Assembly (NCBI GenBank): GCA_947311315.1
Contig: CAMZKN010000026.1
Coordinates: 1-64,000 of the forward strand
Source: an uncultured Desulfobulbaceae bacterium
GTDB taxonomy: Bacteria; Desulfobacterota; Desulfobulbia; Desulfobulbales; Desulfocapsaceae
Direction: 5' to 3'
Length of the DNA stretch: 64,000 bases
Below, piece after piece: positions 1 to 8,823 of the stretch. Position 1 is the first letter of the stretch. Every line of letters begins with the position of its first letter. Under the pieces are notes generated by a model that saw only the letters and a list, made by a program, of their open reading frames with translations, had not been told where the DNA came from and did no database searches. A program made the position numbers and the translations under genes.

Positions 1-103
1 ATCTCACAAGAAGATTTATAGGTCAATTAACTGTATCTTATTTTGAGCAATATGTCCAATTGTAAATGTAACCTTTTAAAGTTGTATAAGAACTGGGTTA
101 GGG

Positions 104-498
104 TTAAATCACCCTGGGTGTCGGGTAGAGGTCACACTTTGAGGATTCTGTGCTGTTGTAACTCCCCTGCATTTCTTTACCCTGTAGAAAAATAGAGACT
201 GGTCGGTCAGAAGAGACAACAACTACAATGGTCTTTATATTTTGTGCGGTAAAGCGTAGAGCCGAGTTAAACCGTGCGCCTCTGGCGCGGTCTTCGTTCT
301 TGACACTCTGGCCATCAAGTAGACAGGCAAATGCATGAAGATGCAGATCCGCACGAATGAGAAGAGCCCCGTCAACCTTCGACAGTGCGGCAGCCAGTTC
401 AAGATTGTTCGGTTTTCGTAAATCTATTGCCGGAGTCAAATCCTGTCCGGCAATAGCTGTCGCTTTGTCAGCAAGATCTATGACAAAGGTGCAGCCAA
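104..498 (-). CDS. Diadenylate cyclase (DAC/DisA_N-like) domain, downstream part of a frame-split gene
   Basis: This is the C-terminal half of a DisA_N-like nucleotidyltransferase protein; canonical DAC domains make c-di-AMP from two ATP. Read in the -1 frame from the homopolymer at 499-505, the translation runs straight on from the upstream ORF as FGCTFVIDLADKATAI. It then shows the two expected DAC signatures, DGALLI (DGA motif) and RGARFNSALRF, which sits where canonical DACs have RHR. The ORF track begins it at an internal TTG (439), but no ribosome-binding site is visible there and the GCTFVIDL segment would be lost, so I extend it to the shift site. Activity is uncertain because the second motif is of the divergent sensor-linked type. 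It is probably co-transcribed with the genes upstream to 2982. Confidence 0.7.
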
Positions 499-505
499 AT
501 TTTTT
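463..505 (-). other. Candidate -1 ribosomal frameshift site with downstream stem-loop
   Basis: On the minus strand the heptamer A AAA AAT lies in the upstream frame (505-499) and fits the X XXY YYZ slippery pattern. Ten bases later come CTTTGTC (488-482), a 12-base loop and GACAAAG (469-463), a perfect 7-bp stem whose loop contains the frame-0 TAG stop. A -1 slip gives the uninterrupted sensor-cyclase protein. The ten-base spacer is slightly longer than usual and A_AAA_AAT is weaker than A_AAA_AAG in E. coli. A lost A in the six-A run (sequencing error or mutation) explains the split equally well. Confidence 0.45.
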
Positions 506-1527
506 GTCTCAGCATTATGGACAAGAGCTGCAATGATAAGGAACATATCGTTTCTCATAGATGGCTCGATCTCAAAATCCAATAAGGCCTCTTCAACTTC
601 AAAGAGCTTTGCCTTGTGGGTATTGGCGCTGTAGCTTCCATCCTGGTAGCTGCAGATCACTTCATTATCAATGCTGAGGTAACCAAATTTTCCTTGGAAA
701 TCTGCAGTTATGTGGAAGTTCGGAGGATGATTTTCGGTAATTCCAATAATATCCCTGCCATCTGAAACAAGGGTTCTCTCTGAGTACTCTACCGCTTGTA
801 ATAACTTTCTGACATGCTTTAAATTGTGCAATGACGGCAGCTCTGAACTGAGAAATCGCGCAAGAAATGAAATTGAATCGAGGGATCGTGGTTCAACAAA
901 AATCAGCGCACCATGGGGTACGGCACCTTCTTCATTTGTTTTAGAAATACCGAGCACTGCATCAAGAATAGGGTAAATGCGCAAATTGATATCAATACCA
1001 AGAATCGATTCCATTTTATCAATAATAGAATCACGAACAGCATGGGTAGCGTATTCGCGGAGAAAACTCCCCGAGATACCGGTGTATAATGAACTTTCAT
1101 TGGCAACGTCGTGAGAAAACCTTAACACTGCATGTTCCAGCCAGCATTCAGTTGGCCCGAGAGAGCAGATGTTTGGATGATGCTCAGTAAACCACATCTG
1201 ATAATAGACAGGGCAGGAGCTACCCCCGTGGGATATTAGACCATCGAGCTGAAGGTTGGCCTGCGGTTCAATGTAATTATATGATTGGGAGCAGGGTGAG
1301 CTTAGATCTATCGGTTTGCACCAGTCATTGTCATCGCTGTAGAGTGCCTGTAATTTTGGCTCATATCCTTTGAGCAGGTTTTGTGGATCACATATAAAGA
1401 GTGGACCATCTTTTTTCAGAGAAAAAATCAGTGCTGAACTGCTCGGACCGGCAAAACGTGATAAACCATCCCTTATACCGCTTAGGGTTTCGCGAATACA
1501 TCTGTTAATAAAAGAATTACTCAGCAA
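478..1527 (-). CDS. N-terminal sensor region (DACNV-like) of a split diadenylate cyclase protein
   Basis: This 349-residue ORF carries the N-terminal part of the large DAC-domain proteins that have a probable sensor domain before the cyclase. Segments such as FLREYATHAVRDSI and HGALIFVEPRS fit that family as I recall it. The frame stops at a TAG just after ETKNLAAPLS, exactly where the cyclase domain should begin; the cyclase lies in the -1 frame. No signal peptide or membrane segment is visible, so the product should be cytoplasmic. The start at 1527 lies 53 bases after the stop of the small secreted-protein gene on the same strand. Either this is a truncated product, or a share of ribosomes shift into the cyclase frame, or the gene is broken. 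Confidence 0.65.
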   Translation of the reverse strand: MLSNSFINRCIRETLSGIRDGLSRFAGPSSSALIFSLKKDGPLFICDPQNLLKGYEPKLQALYSDDNDWCKPIDLSSPCSQSYNYIEPQANLQLDGLISHGGSSCPVYYQMWFTEHHPNICSLGPTECWLEHAVLRFSHDVANESSLYTGISGSFLREYATHAVRDSIIDKMESILGIDINLRIYPILDAVLGISKTNEEGAVPHGALIFVEPRSLDSISFLARFLSSELPSLHNLKHVRKLLQAVEYSERTLVSDGRDIIGITENHPPNFHITADFQGKFGYLSIDNEVICSYQDGSYSANTHKAKLFEVEEALLDFEIEPSMRNDMFLIIAALVHNAETKNLAAPLS

Positions 1528-1580
1528 AGTGTCACTCTCTCAAAATAAGGGATCTGGTCTGGATAAGTTTGCAAAGTGCT

Positions 1581-1994
1581 TTACGGTGTTATGGTTTGTG
1601 CCGTCAAGATTCCACTACCAGGTGTACGATATCGTATCGTTGTACGTATTTTACCTTTAAGCGGCTGAGCTAATCGCGTTGTTAAGGTGTATCGGCCCGG
1701 TTTTGTTTTCCTGAAGAGCCATTTCACAATACCATTATTATCAATTTTCCTGGCTCCGGGGCTGGTGCTGGTGATACTATTTCCTGGTTCGAGGTGCTGC
1801 TCAACTATTAATCCGGCGGGAGCTGAAGAACCTATCGTAAGGATGAAAACAATTTCGGTTCCTGATGAAACACTGTACCTGCCAGTAACCGGATCATTGC
1901 AGCGACCGGTGGAAGGAATTGATAAAAAGATAACGCAAACTGTGATTCCAAGGAGTAGAATATATCGCATTCGTTGGGAAATTATTTGAACCAT
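1581..1994 (-). CDS. Small secreted protein, related to the external domain of the neighbouring XRE regulator
   Basis: This is a 137-residue protein with a clear signal peptide (hydrophobic ILLLGITVCVIFLSI near residues 11-25), so it is exported. The start is supported by GGAGG about ten bases before the ATG. The mature part is beta-rich and has no cofactor motif. Its segment AGLIVEQHLEPGNS...IVKWLFRK aligns by eye with TALIIREILPEKSS...HTIKWLKK in the extracytoplasmic part of the upstream membrane regulator, so the two seem to share a domain. It starts 55 bases after that gene's stop and is probably in the same operon. I do not recognise a named family, and the function is unknown. Confidence 0.65.
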   Translation of the reverse strand: MVQIISQRMRYILLLGITVCVIFLSIPSTGRCNDPVTGRYSVSSGTEIVFILTIGSSAPAGLIVEQHLEPGNSITSTSPGARKIDNNGIVKWLFRKTKPGRYTLTTRLAQPLKGKIRTTIRYRTPGSGILTAQTITP

Positions 1995-2049
1995 GGAAAA
2001 AAGCCTCCATACATAGAAGAAAAAGGTCGTACATTCGTTACAGGAAAAA

Positions 2050-2982
2050 TTACTCTATAATTTCAAAAGAAGATTGTTCACTGTTCCACTTATAGCCTGA
2101 GCCGAGCCATATTTCTTCAATTGTGTCAATAAAAGTATCAATACCATCAATTTCACTGTATTGGTCGTAGACTGCAAGTATCTCACTATCTGAAATAGTA
2201 TTGTTTTTGTCCGTGTCCGCCCAGTGATATTTGCTCAGAGTGGATATTGTATCCCCGCCAATGGGAACCGGTGTAACCGTTCCCCTGCCAATGGCGGCAG
2301 TTCCTCCAAAATGAATCGTATTGCCTGCTTGCTCATCTATACTGACAATATAGGCAAAAACTGCGCTGCTATTAATTTTTTTTAGCCATTTGATTGTATG
2401 ATTTTTGATACCAGAAGAGCTTATGACGGGTGAAACTTTATGGATGGAACTCTTCTCAGGCAGGATTTCACGAATTATTAAGGCCGTTGACGAATCGGCA
2501 GATCCTGTTACCTTGATGATAACTGGAAACGGCTGTCCAGGCGTGCAGTGGTTGGGGATGATACGTTTAGTTTTGAAAGAAACCTGTTGGGACGAAGGTA
2601 AACCCAAAATGAGGAAAGCACCAGCTATCACAAGTAGTGTAAGACCCAGCAGAAGAAGGGGCCATGTTTTTTTAAAACCGTAGGTTTTTTGTTTATTTAT
2701 TGTTTTATTTGGGGCCGGATCATTCTGTGTTTCAGGTTTTTCCTGGGATGGATCTTCCAGAATGTCCTCAATGGATACATTAAGAGCCTCAGCTAACTTT
2801 ACACCGTTGTCTTTTTTGATACTGGGATATCGACGATTTTCCCACCTTGAAATAGTGTCTGTGGTCACCTGAACAGCCGTGGCGAGATAGAGTTGTGTCA
2901 ATCCTTGTTTCTCACGCAGATGTTTAATTTTCGTGCCGTCGATCTTGATCATGCTCATCGGGCCTGAAACGTCAGCTTCCAT
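2050..2982 (-). CDS. Membrane-anchored XRE-family HTH regulator with external domain and EF-hand/dockerin-like motif
   Basis: Domains in order: an XRE/Cro helix-turn-helix at about residues 11-70 (IKHLREKQGLTQLYLATAV...TISRWENRRYPS); a charged linker; one transmembrane segment at about 108-130 (WPLLLLGLTLLVIAGAFLIL); then an external domain of about 180 residues that ends with an EF-hand/dockerin-like calcium loop (DTDKNNTISDSE). The layout suggests a one-component sensor that binds DNA in the cytoplasm and reads a signal outside, as CadC-type proteins do with a different HTH. The external domain resembles the secreted protein encoded directly downstream. The start could be 2982 or an internal Met (2961 or 2955); no ribosome-binding site decides it. 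The target genes are unknown, though its own operon is a natural candidate. Confidence 0.75.
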   Translation of the reverse strand: MEADVSGPMSMIKIDGTKIKHLREKQGLTQLYLATAVQVTTDTISRWENRRYPSIKKDNGVKLAEALNVSIEDILEDPSQEKPETQNDPAPNKTINKQKTYGFKKTWPLLLLGLTLLVIAGAFLILGLPSSQQVSFKTKRIIPNHCTPGQPFPVIIKVTGSADSSTALIIREILPEKSSIHKVSPVISSSGIKNHTIKWLKKINSSAVFAYIVSIDEQAGNTIHFGGTAAIGRGTVTPVPIGGDTISTLSKYHWADTDKNNTISDSEILAVYDQYSEIDGIDTFIDTIEEIWLGSGYKWNSEQSSFEIIE

Positions 2983-3034
2983 TTTTTTTCTATTTCATTC
3001 CGGTATGAATTTAAGTTTATTGCATTTCATCAAA

Positions 3035-5173
3035 TTACTGCCAGTCAAAGCGGACGATGTTCTCAAGGGGGTCTGCTTTGATAATTCGCACCTTTACTTT
3101 TGTGTTGGGGGCAGCTGAACGTGCACCTTGGCTTGGAAGATCTATATCCATAAGTATATCGGTAAGGATAAGATTAACACGTTTTGGCCCGGCATGAATA
3201 ATCAAAGCATCTAAAGTCTGTCCCTGTCTTTCGGCAAGGTATTTCAAGAGCCAGTATCGTTGTCGTTGTTGGCGGACATTATTTGCTGTTGCTATGGTTC
3301 GGATAAGAACAGAGTTGAAGTCTTTACACATTTCTTCTGTAAAGCAGGGTTCCTGTCTTCTGACAATAGAATTCAATTGATGTTGCATAACGAGGTCAAG
3401 CAATCTTCTTATGGGCGAAGTAACAGTTGAGTATTGTGTGACTCCGAGGCCGCTGTGGGGTTTGGCAATGGTGGAAAGTTCACCTCTTGGAAGTTGTTTT
3501 CGTTGCAAAGTGTTTTGAAAAAGATCATCGTCTTCGCCGTGCACAATTCTATTTTGCAGTTCCGGTTGGGAGCGAAACAGGCCGGGTACCATACGGTCGG
3601 CAATAAACTTAGCGGCCTCCCTATTCGCTAGTATCATCATTTCAGATACTATTGTTCTGGCAGCGGTGTCACTCTTTGCAAGGTTTACGTGAACCCGCCC
3701 TTGATGGTCAATAAAAATATTAACGTCTGGAAACGGAAGGAGGAGTGCGCCGTTTTCCAGTCTACTCTGGCGAAGTTTTTTCCGTAATTTGTCTAGCAGT
3801 TGGATCTCAGGATCCGAGTCGAGCATACGGTCGACTTCGTCATAAGTGAGACGCCTTTTAACCTTGATAATAGAGGGAAATATCCTGACCTTGAGCACTT
3901 CAGCGTCTTTAGATAAAAGGATCATAAAACTGAAAGTTGCCCTGGTTTCATCTTGAATCAAACTGCATATTCCCTGGGACAGGTGTCGAGGCAACATTGG
4001 TATTTGCCCTTCGGGAAAATATATTGACGTACCACGGTGCATAGCTTCAAGAAAGAGGGGATCTCCGGGACGGACATAATGAGCGACGTCAGAGATATGT
4101 ATGCCGACCAGAAAATTTCCGTCCTGTTCTTCAATAGTCAGTGCATCGTCAAAATCAAGTGTTGTTGGCCCATCAATCGTAAGTGGAGCTAGATGAGTAA
4201 GGTCTTTTCGCCCACTATCTGCAAATAATGCGTCCTGGCTCCGCTGCAGAATTGACTCTGCCTGCTGCCTGGCAGCAAACGAGAAGTTGACAGAGAGTTC
4301 ATTGCGCAAGAGGGGGATATTCTCATTTGAAGACCAGATACCAGCTTTGACCAGAATGTGAAAAGGATCATTGGGCCTGTGTTGCCCGGATTCTTTAAGT
4401 ATTTTGCGGGCCAGATCTGACTCGGAGAAATCGTTTCCTTTAAGATAGAAATCTTTGATTATAGTCAGGGTTTCTTCGAGAAGAGGGGATATTTCCTTTG
4501 GTTTTTCCTGGCTGTTCATCAGCTGTTGAACAGTTTTTGCACCCTCAGTAACCAATTGCCTTCGTTTAGCTTCTTTTTTTCGTTGTATTTCGAGTTGTTC
4601 AATCTGTTCGGGACTATTGGCGCGAAGGCAACCCTCTTTGAATTTAAAAAACAATTTATCTTCAAAAACGCAGCGGAGAAGAGCCGAAACAATATCATCA
4701 TTGGCTTCCCCGTCGAAGCAGAGTTCGGCCAGAAAAGAAGGTGTAAATATATTTGTGCTTTCGTCTGTAATTAATTCCCATATTTCAGCAAGATCAATTT
4801 GACGCATAAGAGAAAACCGTTTTTCTGTCGTCTCTTTTAAAAATTTGGTCAGGATTTCCCTGCCTACATCTGTCGGGTGAGTTTCTTTGGAACAGTGCAC
4901 AACTCTGGACATAGGGAGATTAAGATCTCTGCCGTTCTGGTTGATAAGCCGAAGTCGTTTAGGTTGATTTTCGGTTACCAAAGCGCAAATAAACTTCCCG
5001 TTATCGAGGTATTCTATAAGTTTTCCCGTGACAATCATTGAGTGTGTTTTTGGTTCAGCGAGTAAAAAAATAAGAGCTATATCTTCAGAGCGTATTATAA
5101 TTTTATTTTTGCAGGTTTGTCCATTTATAATAAATCGGCTGCCGACAGTATAGTGCGGATTACTCATTTCCAC
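3035..5173 (-). CDS. RNB-domain exoribonuclease (RNase II/R family)
   Basis: This is a hydrolytic 3'-to-5' exoribonuclease of the RNase II/R family, acting on RNA in the cytoplasm. The RNB catalytic core begins near residue 320 with TIDGPTTLDFDDAL, which carries the clustered acidic metal ligands, and continues with ISDVAHYV, YFPEGQIPMLP and the SPIRRLLDLVMQ segment typical of the family. The last 60 or so residues look like a short S1/OB-type region. At 712 residues it is closer to RNase II-like proteins of delta-proteobacteria than to the longer RNase R, and the N-terminal cold-shock domains are not obvious. It diverges from era, 43 bases away. The start is GTG at 5173, or the ATG two codons later. 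Confidence 0.88.
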   Translation of the reverse strand: MEMSNPHYTVGSRFIINGQTCKNKIIIRSEDIALIFLLAEPKTHSMIVTGKLIEYLDNGKFICALVTENQPKRLRLINQNGRDLNLPMSRVVHCSKETHPTDVGREILTKFLKETTEKRFSLMRQIDLAEIWELITDESTNIFTPSFLAELCFDGEANDDIVSALLRCVFEDKLFFKFKEGCLRANSPEQIEQLEIQRKKEAKRRQLVTEGAKTVQQLMNSQEKPKEISPLLEETLTIIKDFYLKGNDFSESDLARKILKESGQHRPNDPFHILVKAGIWSSNENIPLLRNELSVNFSFAARQQAESILQRSQDALFADSGRKDLTHLAPLTIDGPTTLDFDDALTIEEQDGNFLVGIHISDVAHYVRPGDPLFLEAMHRGTSIYFPEGQIPMLPRHLSQGICSLIQDETRATFSFMILLSKDAEVLKVRIFPSIIKVKRRLTYDEVDRMLDSDPEIQLLDKLRKKLRQSRLENGALLLPFPDVNIFIDHQGRVHVNLAKSDTAARTIVSEMMILANREAAKFIADRMVPGLFRSQPELQNRIVHGEDDDLFQNTLQRKQLPRGELSTIAKPHSGLGVTQYSTVTSPIRRLLDLVMQHQLNSIVRRQEPCFTEEMCKDFNSVLIRTIATANNVRQQRQRYWLLKYLAERQGQTLDALIIHAGPKRVNLILTDILMDIDLPSQGARSAAPNTKVKVRIIKADPLENIVRFDWQ

Positions 5174-5216
5174 ACATTAAATATTCACTATTTATAAGAA
5201 AAATATTATTTACTCT

Positions 5217-6131
5217 ATGGAATTTTCAGGAAAGCCTGTTACATCAGGAATGGTTGCCATTGTTGGACCACCGAATGCCGGAAAATCGACACTATTGAAT
5301 CATTTTCTAGGCCAGAAAATCTCAATTGTTACGCCTAAGCCACAAACAACGCGTAACCGAATTGCTGGTATTGTTAATGAAAAAGAATACCAGGTAGTCT
5401 TTCTTGATACTCCCGGTCTGCACAAGTCTGAAGAACCATTGAATGTGGAAATGGTGAAGATTGCGATGGAAAGTCTTGCAGAGGTTGATCTTGTACTCTT
5501 TTTAGTAGATGCTTCATTGCCTTTTCAGGAGAAGAATAAAAAGACTAAAAATGCAGAACTCTCGACATATATAGAAAAAATCGACTGTCCTGCAATTATG
5601 GTTTTGAATAAAATCGATCTTATAGACAGAAAAATGGTTCTACCAATGATCGAGTCGTATACGCATCTTTTCCCATTCCAGAGTGTTATACCTCTCTCTG
5701 CTTTAAAAGGTGATGGTACTCAGAATTTATTTCAGGAAATTCTTTCGCTCTTGCCTGTTGGGCCAAGAATGTTTCCCGAGGATATTCCAACTGATGTTAC
5801 AGAAAGATTTTTGTGTGCAGAGATAGTTCGAGAAAAGGTGTTTCTGCTCACGAGCCAGGAGATTCCTTACTCAACAGCCGTTGTGGTGGAATCGTTTAAA
5901 GAAAATGAGCAAAAAAAGCTGGTGACGATCCACGCAACCATTGTGCTTGAAAAGAACTCACAAAAAGGGATTATAATAGGTAAAGGTGGGAAAAAACTTA
6001 AAAGTATAGGCATTGCGGCGAGGAAAGATATTGAAGCGCTTCTTGGCATGAAAGTATTGCTTAAACTCTGGGTCAAAATCAAAAAAAAATGGACTCAGGA
6101 TGAAAACTTTCTCAAAGAACTTGGCTTGTAA
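5217..6131 (+). CDS. era: GTPase Era
   Basis: Era is an essential GTPase that binds 16S rRNA and helps mature the 30S subunit. The GTPase domain shows G1 GPPNAGKST (usually GRPNVGKS), G3 DTPGLH and G4 NKID. The C-terminal KH RNA-binding domain shows IIIGKGGKKLKSIG. At 304 residues it has the usual length. The start at 5217 has no clear ribosome-binding site, but it gives the short N-terminal lead typical of Era. It is convergent with ctpA, with only 17 bases between the stop codons and no convincing terminator there. Confidence 0.95.
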   Translation: MEFSGKPVTSGMVAIVGPPNAGKSTLLNHFLGQKISIVTPKPQTTRNRIAGIVNEKEYQVVFLDTPGLHKSEEPLNVEMVKIAMESLAEVDLVLFLVDASLPFQEKNKKTKNAELSTYIEKIDCPAIMVLNKIDLIDRKMVLPMIESYTHLFPFQSVIPLSALKGDGTQNLFQEILSLLPVGPRMFPEDIPTDVTERFLCAEIVREKVFLLTSQEIPYSTAVVVESFKENEQKKLVTIHATIVLEKNSQKGIIIGKGGKKLKSIGIAARKDIEALLGMKVLLKLWVKIKKKWTQDENFLKELGL

Positions 6132-6148
6132 AAAAAAGCGCTATTTCC

Positions 6149-7468
6149 TTATTTATTGTCTGCTTTAAACTCGGAAAAAAGGTTAAGGCTTTTAAGAATA
6201 TTGTACGCAGTACGGAGCTGATTGTCGTATTGCAGCCGTTTCTCCAGTTTATCCGCAGTTTTGTGATTATCGACTTTGTCTTCTGCAATTTGTGTGGCGG
6301 GAAGATGGTTTTTCAGGTCGGCTTCTTTTAAAATCTTTTTCTTTGATGACTTCTTTTCCGGTGGAATACAGGCAATAAATGGAACTTCCACATCAGGGGT
6401 GATACCCTGAGCCTGGATTGATTTATCATCTGGAGTGTAATATTTTGCTGTAGTCATTCTCAGACCAGCGCCATCCGGGAGTGGGATTATTGTTTGTACG
6501 GATCCTTTCCCAAAAGTCTGCGTACCAACAATGATACCCCTTTTGTGTGCCTGGATGGCTCCTGCAACTATCTCGGAAGCACTTGCAGATCCTTCATTAA
6601 CCAGCACCACCAAAGGGTATTTTTTCATATTACCATTATTGTGAGCGGTAAAGACTGTGTTCTGATCTTTTTTCCGACCCTTTGTGTAGACGATTGTTCC
6701 TTTATCAAGAAATATATCTGAAATGGATACTGCCTGATGTAAAAGCCCGCCGGGATTGTTTCTCAGATCAAGAACAAGGCCGTTAAGTGGATGTTTTCTG
6801 TTGAGTTCTTTTAGTTTTACTTTTAAGTCACTTGCGGTATGGCTTTGAAAACTTGTAATTCTTGCGTATGCAAAGCCCGGTGAGAGGAATTCTGCCCGTA
6901 CCGACTGCAGTGGAATAATTTCTCTTTTAATGACTATTTTTTTCAGTTCATCCAGTCCTTTTCTGTGGATTGAAATGGATACTTCCGACCCTTCCGGCCC
7001 CCTCAATTTTTTTATAGCCTCATAGGGACCCAGGTTCTTGGTTTTTTCTCCGTTGATTTCGATGATAATATCGTTTGTTTTCAAGCCGGCTCTGTCCGCT
7101 GGTGTATCTGCGATTGGGCTGACTATGGTCAGTAAATCATTTTTAATGGTAACTTCAATACCAATGCCGGAAAAACTGCCTCTAGTCTCCTCCTGAAATT
7201 CCTTAAACCCCTCTGGAGGAAGATATGAGGAATGGGGATCGAGTGAAAAGAGAAGGCCGCGGATTGCACCGCTGAGTACTTCCCTGGTGTCGATTTCTTC
7301 CACATAATTCTGTTGGAGAATGCTTAGAACATTAGAAAAAATTTCGAGCTGCTTGTAGGTAGCTTCTTTTTCTGACTGAGAGATTTCAGCATGCACTGTC
7401 GAGTTATAAACGTTCAACAAAAAAAGTGTGAAAAAGAAAAAGAAAAATCTTTTAGAAGGTTGAAACAT
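6149..7468 (-). CDS. ctpA: S41-family C-terminal processing protease (CtpA-like)
   Basis: This is a periplasmic serine protease of the S41 carboxy-terminal processing family, which trims exported proteins. The protein starts with a signal peptide (FFFFFFTLFLLNVYNSTVHA). A PDZ domain follows at about residues 95-180 (GSFSGIGIEV...ETPADRAGLKTNDII-like). The catalytic domain has the Ser in GSASASEIVAG and the Lys in GTQTFGKGSVQ, which form the Ser-Lys dyad. It is the last gene of the ftsE-ftsX-envC-ctpA run, 44 bases after envC. This layout is common in proteobacteria and suggests a role in cell-wall hydrolase control or septal turnover. Confidence 0.92.
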   Translation of the reverse strand: MFQPSKRFFFFFFTLFLLNVYNSTVHAEISQSEKEATYKQLEIFSNVLSILQQNYVEEIDTREVLSGAIRGLLFSLDPHSSYLPPEGFKEFQEETRGSFSGIGIEVTIKNDLLTIVSPIADTPADRAGLKTNDIIIEINGEKTKNLGPYEAIKKLRGPEGSEVSISIHRKGLDELKKIVIKREIIPLQSVRAEFLSPGFAYARITSFQSHTASDLKVKLKELNRKHPLNGLVLDLRNNPGGLLHQAVSISDIFLDKGTIVYTKGRKKDQNTVFTAHNNGNMKKYPLVVLVNEGSASASEIVAGAIQAHKRGIIVGTQTFGKGSVQTIIPLPDGAGLRMTTAKYYTPDDKSIQAQGITPDVEVPFIACIPPEKKSSKKKILKEADLKNHLPATQIAEDKVDNHKTADKLEKRLQYDNQLRTAYNILKSLNLFSEFKADNK

Positions 7469-7512
7469 GATAATCTCGTAAAAAGGGTAAATATAATGTT
7501 ATGAACTGAGCG

Positions 7513-8823
7513 CTACTCGCTGAGATTCTCGGTAGGAAGTTCATGTAATGTAGACAGCCTGTTGGGGTTTAGCCATAATAATGGATCAAGAGATTGTTTG
7601 CCGTGGCGTATTTCAAAATAAAGTCCTTCATCGAAAAGCATAGCTGTATCACCGACAATTCCTATGGTCTCACCGGTTTTTACATCCTGCCCGCGATGGG
7701 CTATGATTTTCTCAATTCTTGATGTAACGGTAAAATACTGAAACCCGTGGTGTATTATTACTGTATTCCCATAGCCCCTTAAATAGCCAGAAAAAATTAC
7801 GGTACCACTTTCAACAGCAATGACTTTTGTCCCATTTGGTGCTTTGAGTTCTATGCCATTTGATTTTCTATCGATGCCGAGTCTGTTCTTTTTTTCCTGT
7901 TGAAACAACGTGATAAGTGTTCCATCTATGGGAGGAGGAATATTGCCTTTATTGAGAAGAAATCCCTGCTCAAAAAACTGATTTTTATTTTTAATGGCTA
8001 CAATAGAAAGAGAAAGCTTTTCAGCAGCTACCTGCATTTCCCGTGCTGCCTGTTGGTGCAGTTTGGTTTGAGTACGAACAAGAGTGAGAAGAATGGTTTT
8101 TTTAGCCTTAGTTTCTTCAAGTACTGCAGTTTTAGCTTCAGTTTGCTGGATAAAATCGAGTAATACTCCCTTTTCAAGGGTGAGCACTTTTTTCGTACTT
8201 TCGAGTTTTTTAATTGTCTCTTTGTAGACCTCAATGACGTGTTTATCGTATTTTATTAATGAGTTAAATGCGTCATGGAATTTGAGGAGTTCCGGTAATG
8301 TTTTTGTTGAAAAAGTTACATTCAGCAGACCGATATCTCCCATTTTATAATAGGCGATTATCCTCTTTTTCAGGTGCTTTTCGACGAGTTTTTTTTGAGA
8401 ATATACCTTAGCTAGCGCAGTTTCTTCAGAGTTGATTTTTTCCTGTTGTCTTGTCTTTTTTTCTTCAAGTGTCTGAAGTTTTTCTTTTTGTTTCCCGAGC
8501 TTTTTATCTAATGTTTCCAGCTCCCCGAGAATGTTCAGTTCTTTGTTTTTTGTTTGGTTAATACTTGTTTCCTGGTCGTCAATACCTTTTTGCAGGCGAC
8601 TGATTTTTATGCGGTAATTGGAAATTTCGTTTTGTTGTGCCTGTTCGGCGTCAGGTGTTATATCTGCTGAACACGGTACGGGAATATTGATTATGGAGCT
8701 TCCAGTGGCAATGCAAAGGAAAAATACAAAAGATTGTGTACCTTTTGAAAGTATAAGGTGAAAGAGTGAATGGATTTTCTGCACAGTTTTCAGCATTTGT
8801 TTTAATGTTAAAGAGGAGTTCAT
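7513..8823 (-). CDS. envC: EnvC-like murein hydrolase activator (coiled coil plus degenerate LytM/M23 domain)
   Basis: This is an exported septal protein with a hydrophobic N-terminal signal (FVFFLCIATGSSIINI). Two long coiled-coil regions span roughly residues 60-280, and a C-terminal LytM/M23 domain spans about 325-425 (GTVIFSGYLRGYGNTVIIHHG, GLYFEIRHG). The zinc ligands of active M23 peptidases look lost: the first HxGxD element reads KSNGIELKAP, and the HxH element is replaced by TVTSRI. The domain should therefore activate amidases rather than cut peptides itself, as E. coli EnvC does. It overlaps ftsX by one base, and FtsEX is the known regulator of EnvC, so the operon supports the call. 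Confidence 0.88.
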   Translation of the reverse strand: MNSSLTLKQMLKTVQKIHSLFHLILSKGTQSFVFFLCIATGSSIINIPVPCSADITPDAEQAQQNEISNYRIKISRLQKGIDDQETSINQTKNKELNILGELETLDKKLGKQKEKLQTLEEKKTRQQEKINSEETALAKVYSQKKLVEKHLKKRIIAYYKMGDIGLLNVTFSTKTLPELLKFHDAFNSLIKYDKHVIEVYKETIKKLESTKKVLTLEKGVLLDFIQQTEAKTAVLEETKAKKTILLTLVRTQTKLHQQAAREMQVAAEKLSLSIVAIKNKNQFFEQGFLLNKGNIPPPIDGTLITLFQQEKKNRLGIDRKSNGIELKAPNGTKVIAVESGTVIFSGYLRGYGNTVIIHHGFQYFTVTSRIEKIIAHRGQDVKTGETIGIVGDTAMLFDEGLYFEIRHGKQSLDPLLWLNPNRLSTLHELPTENLSE

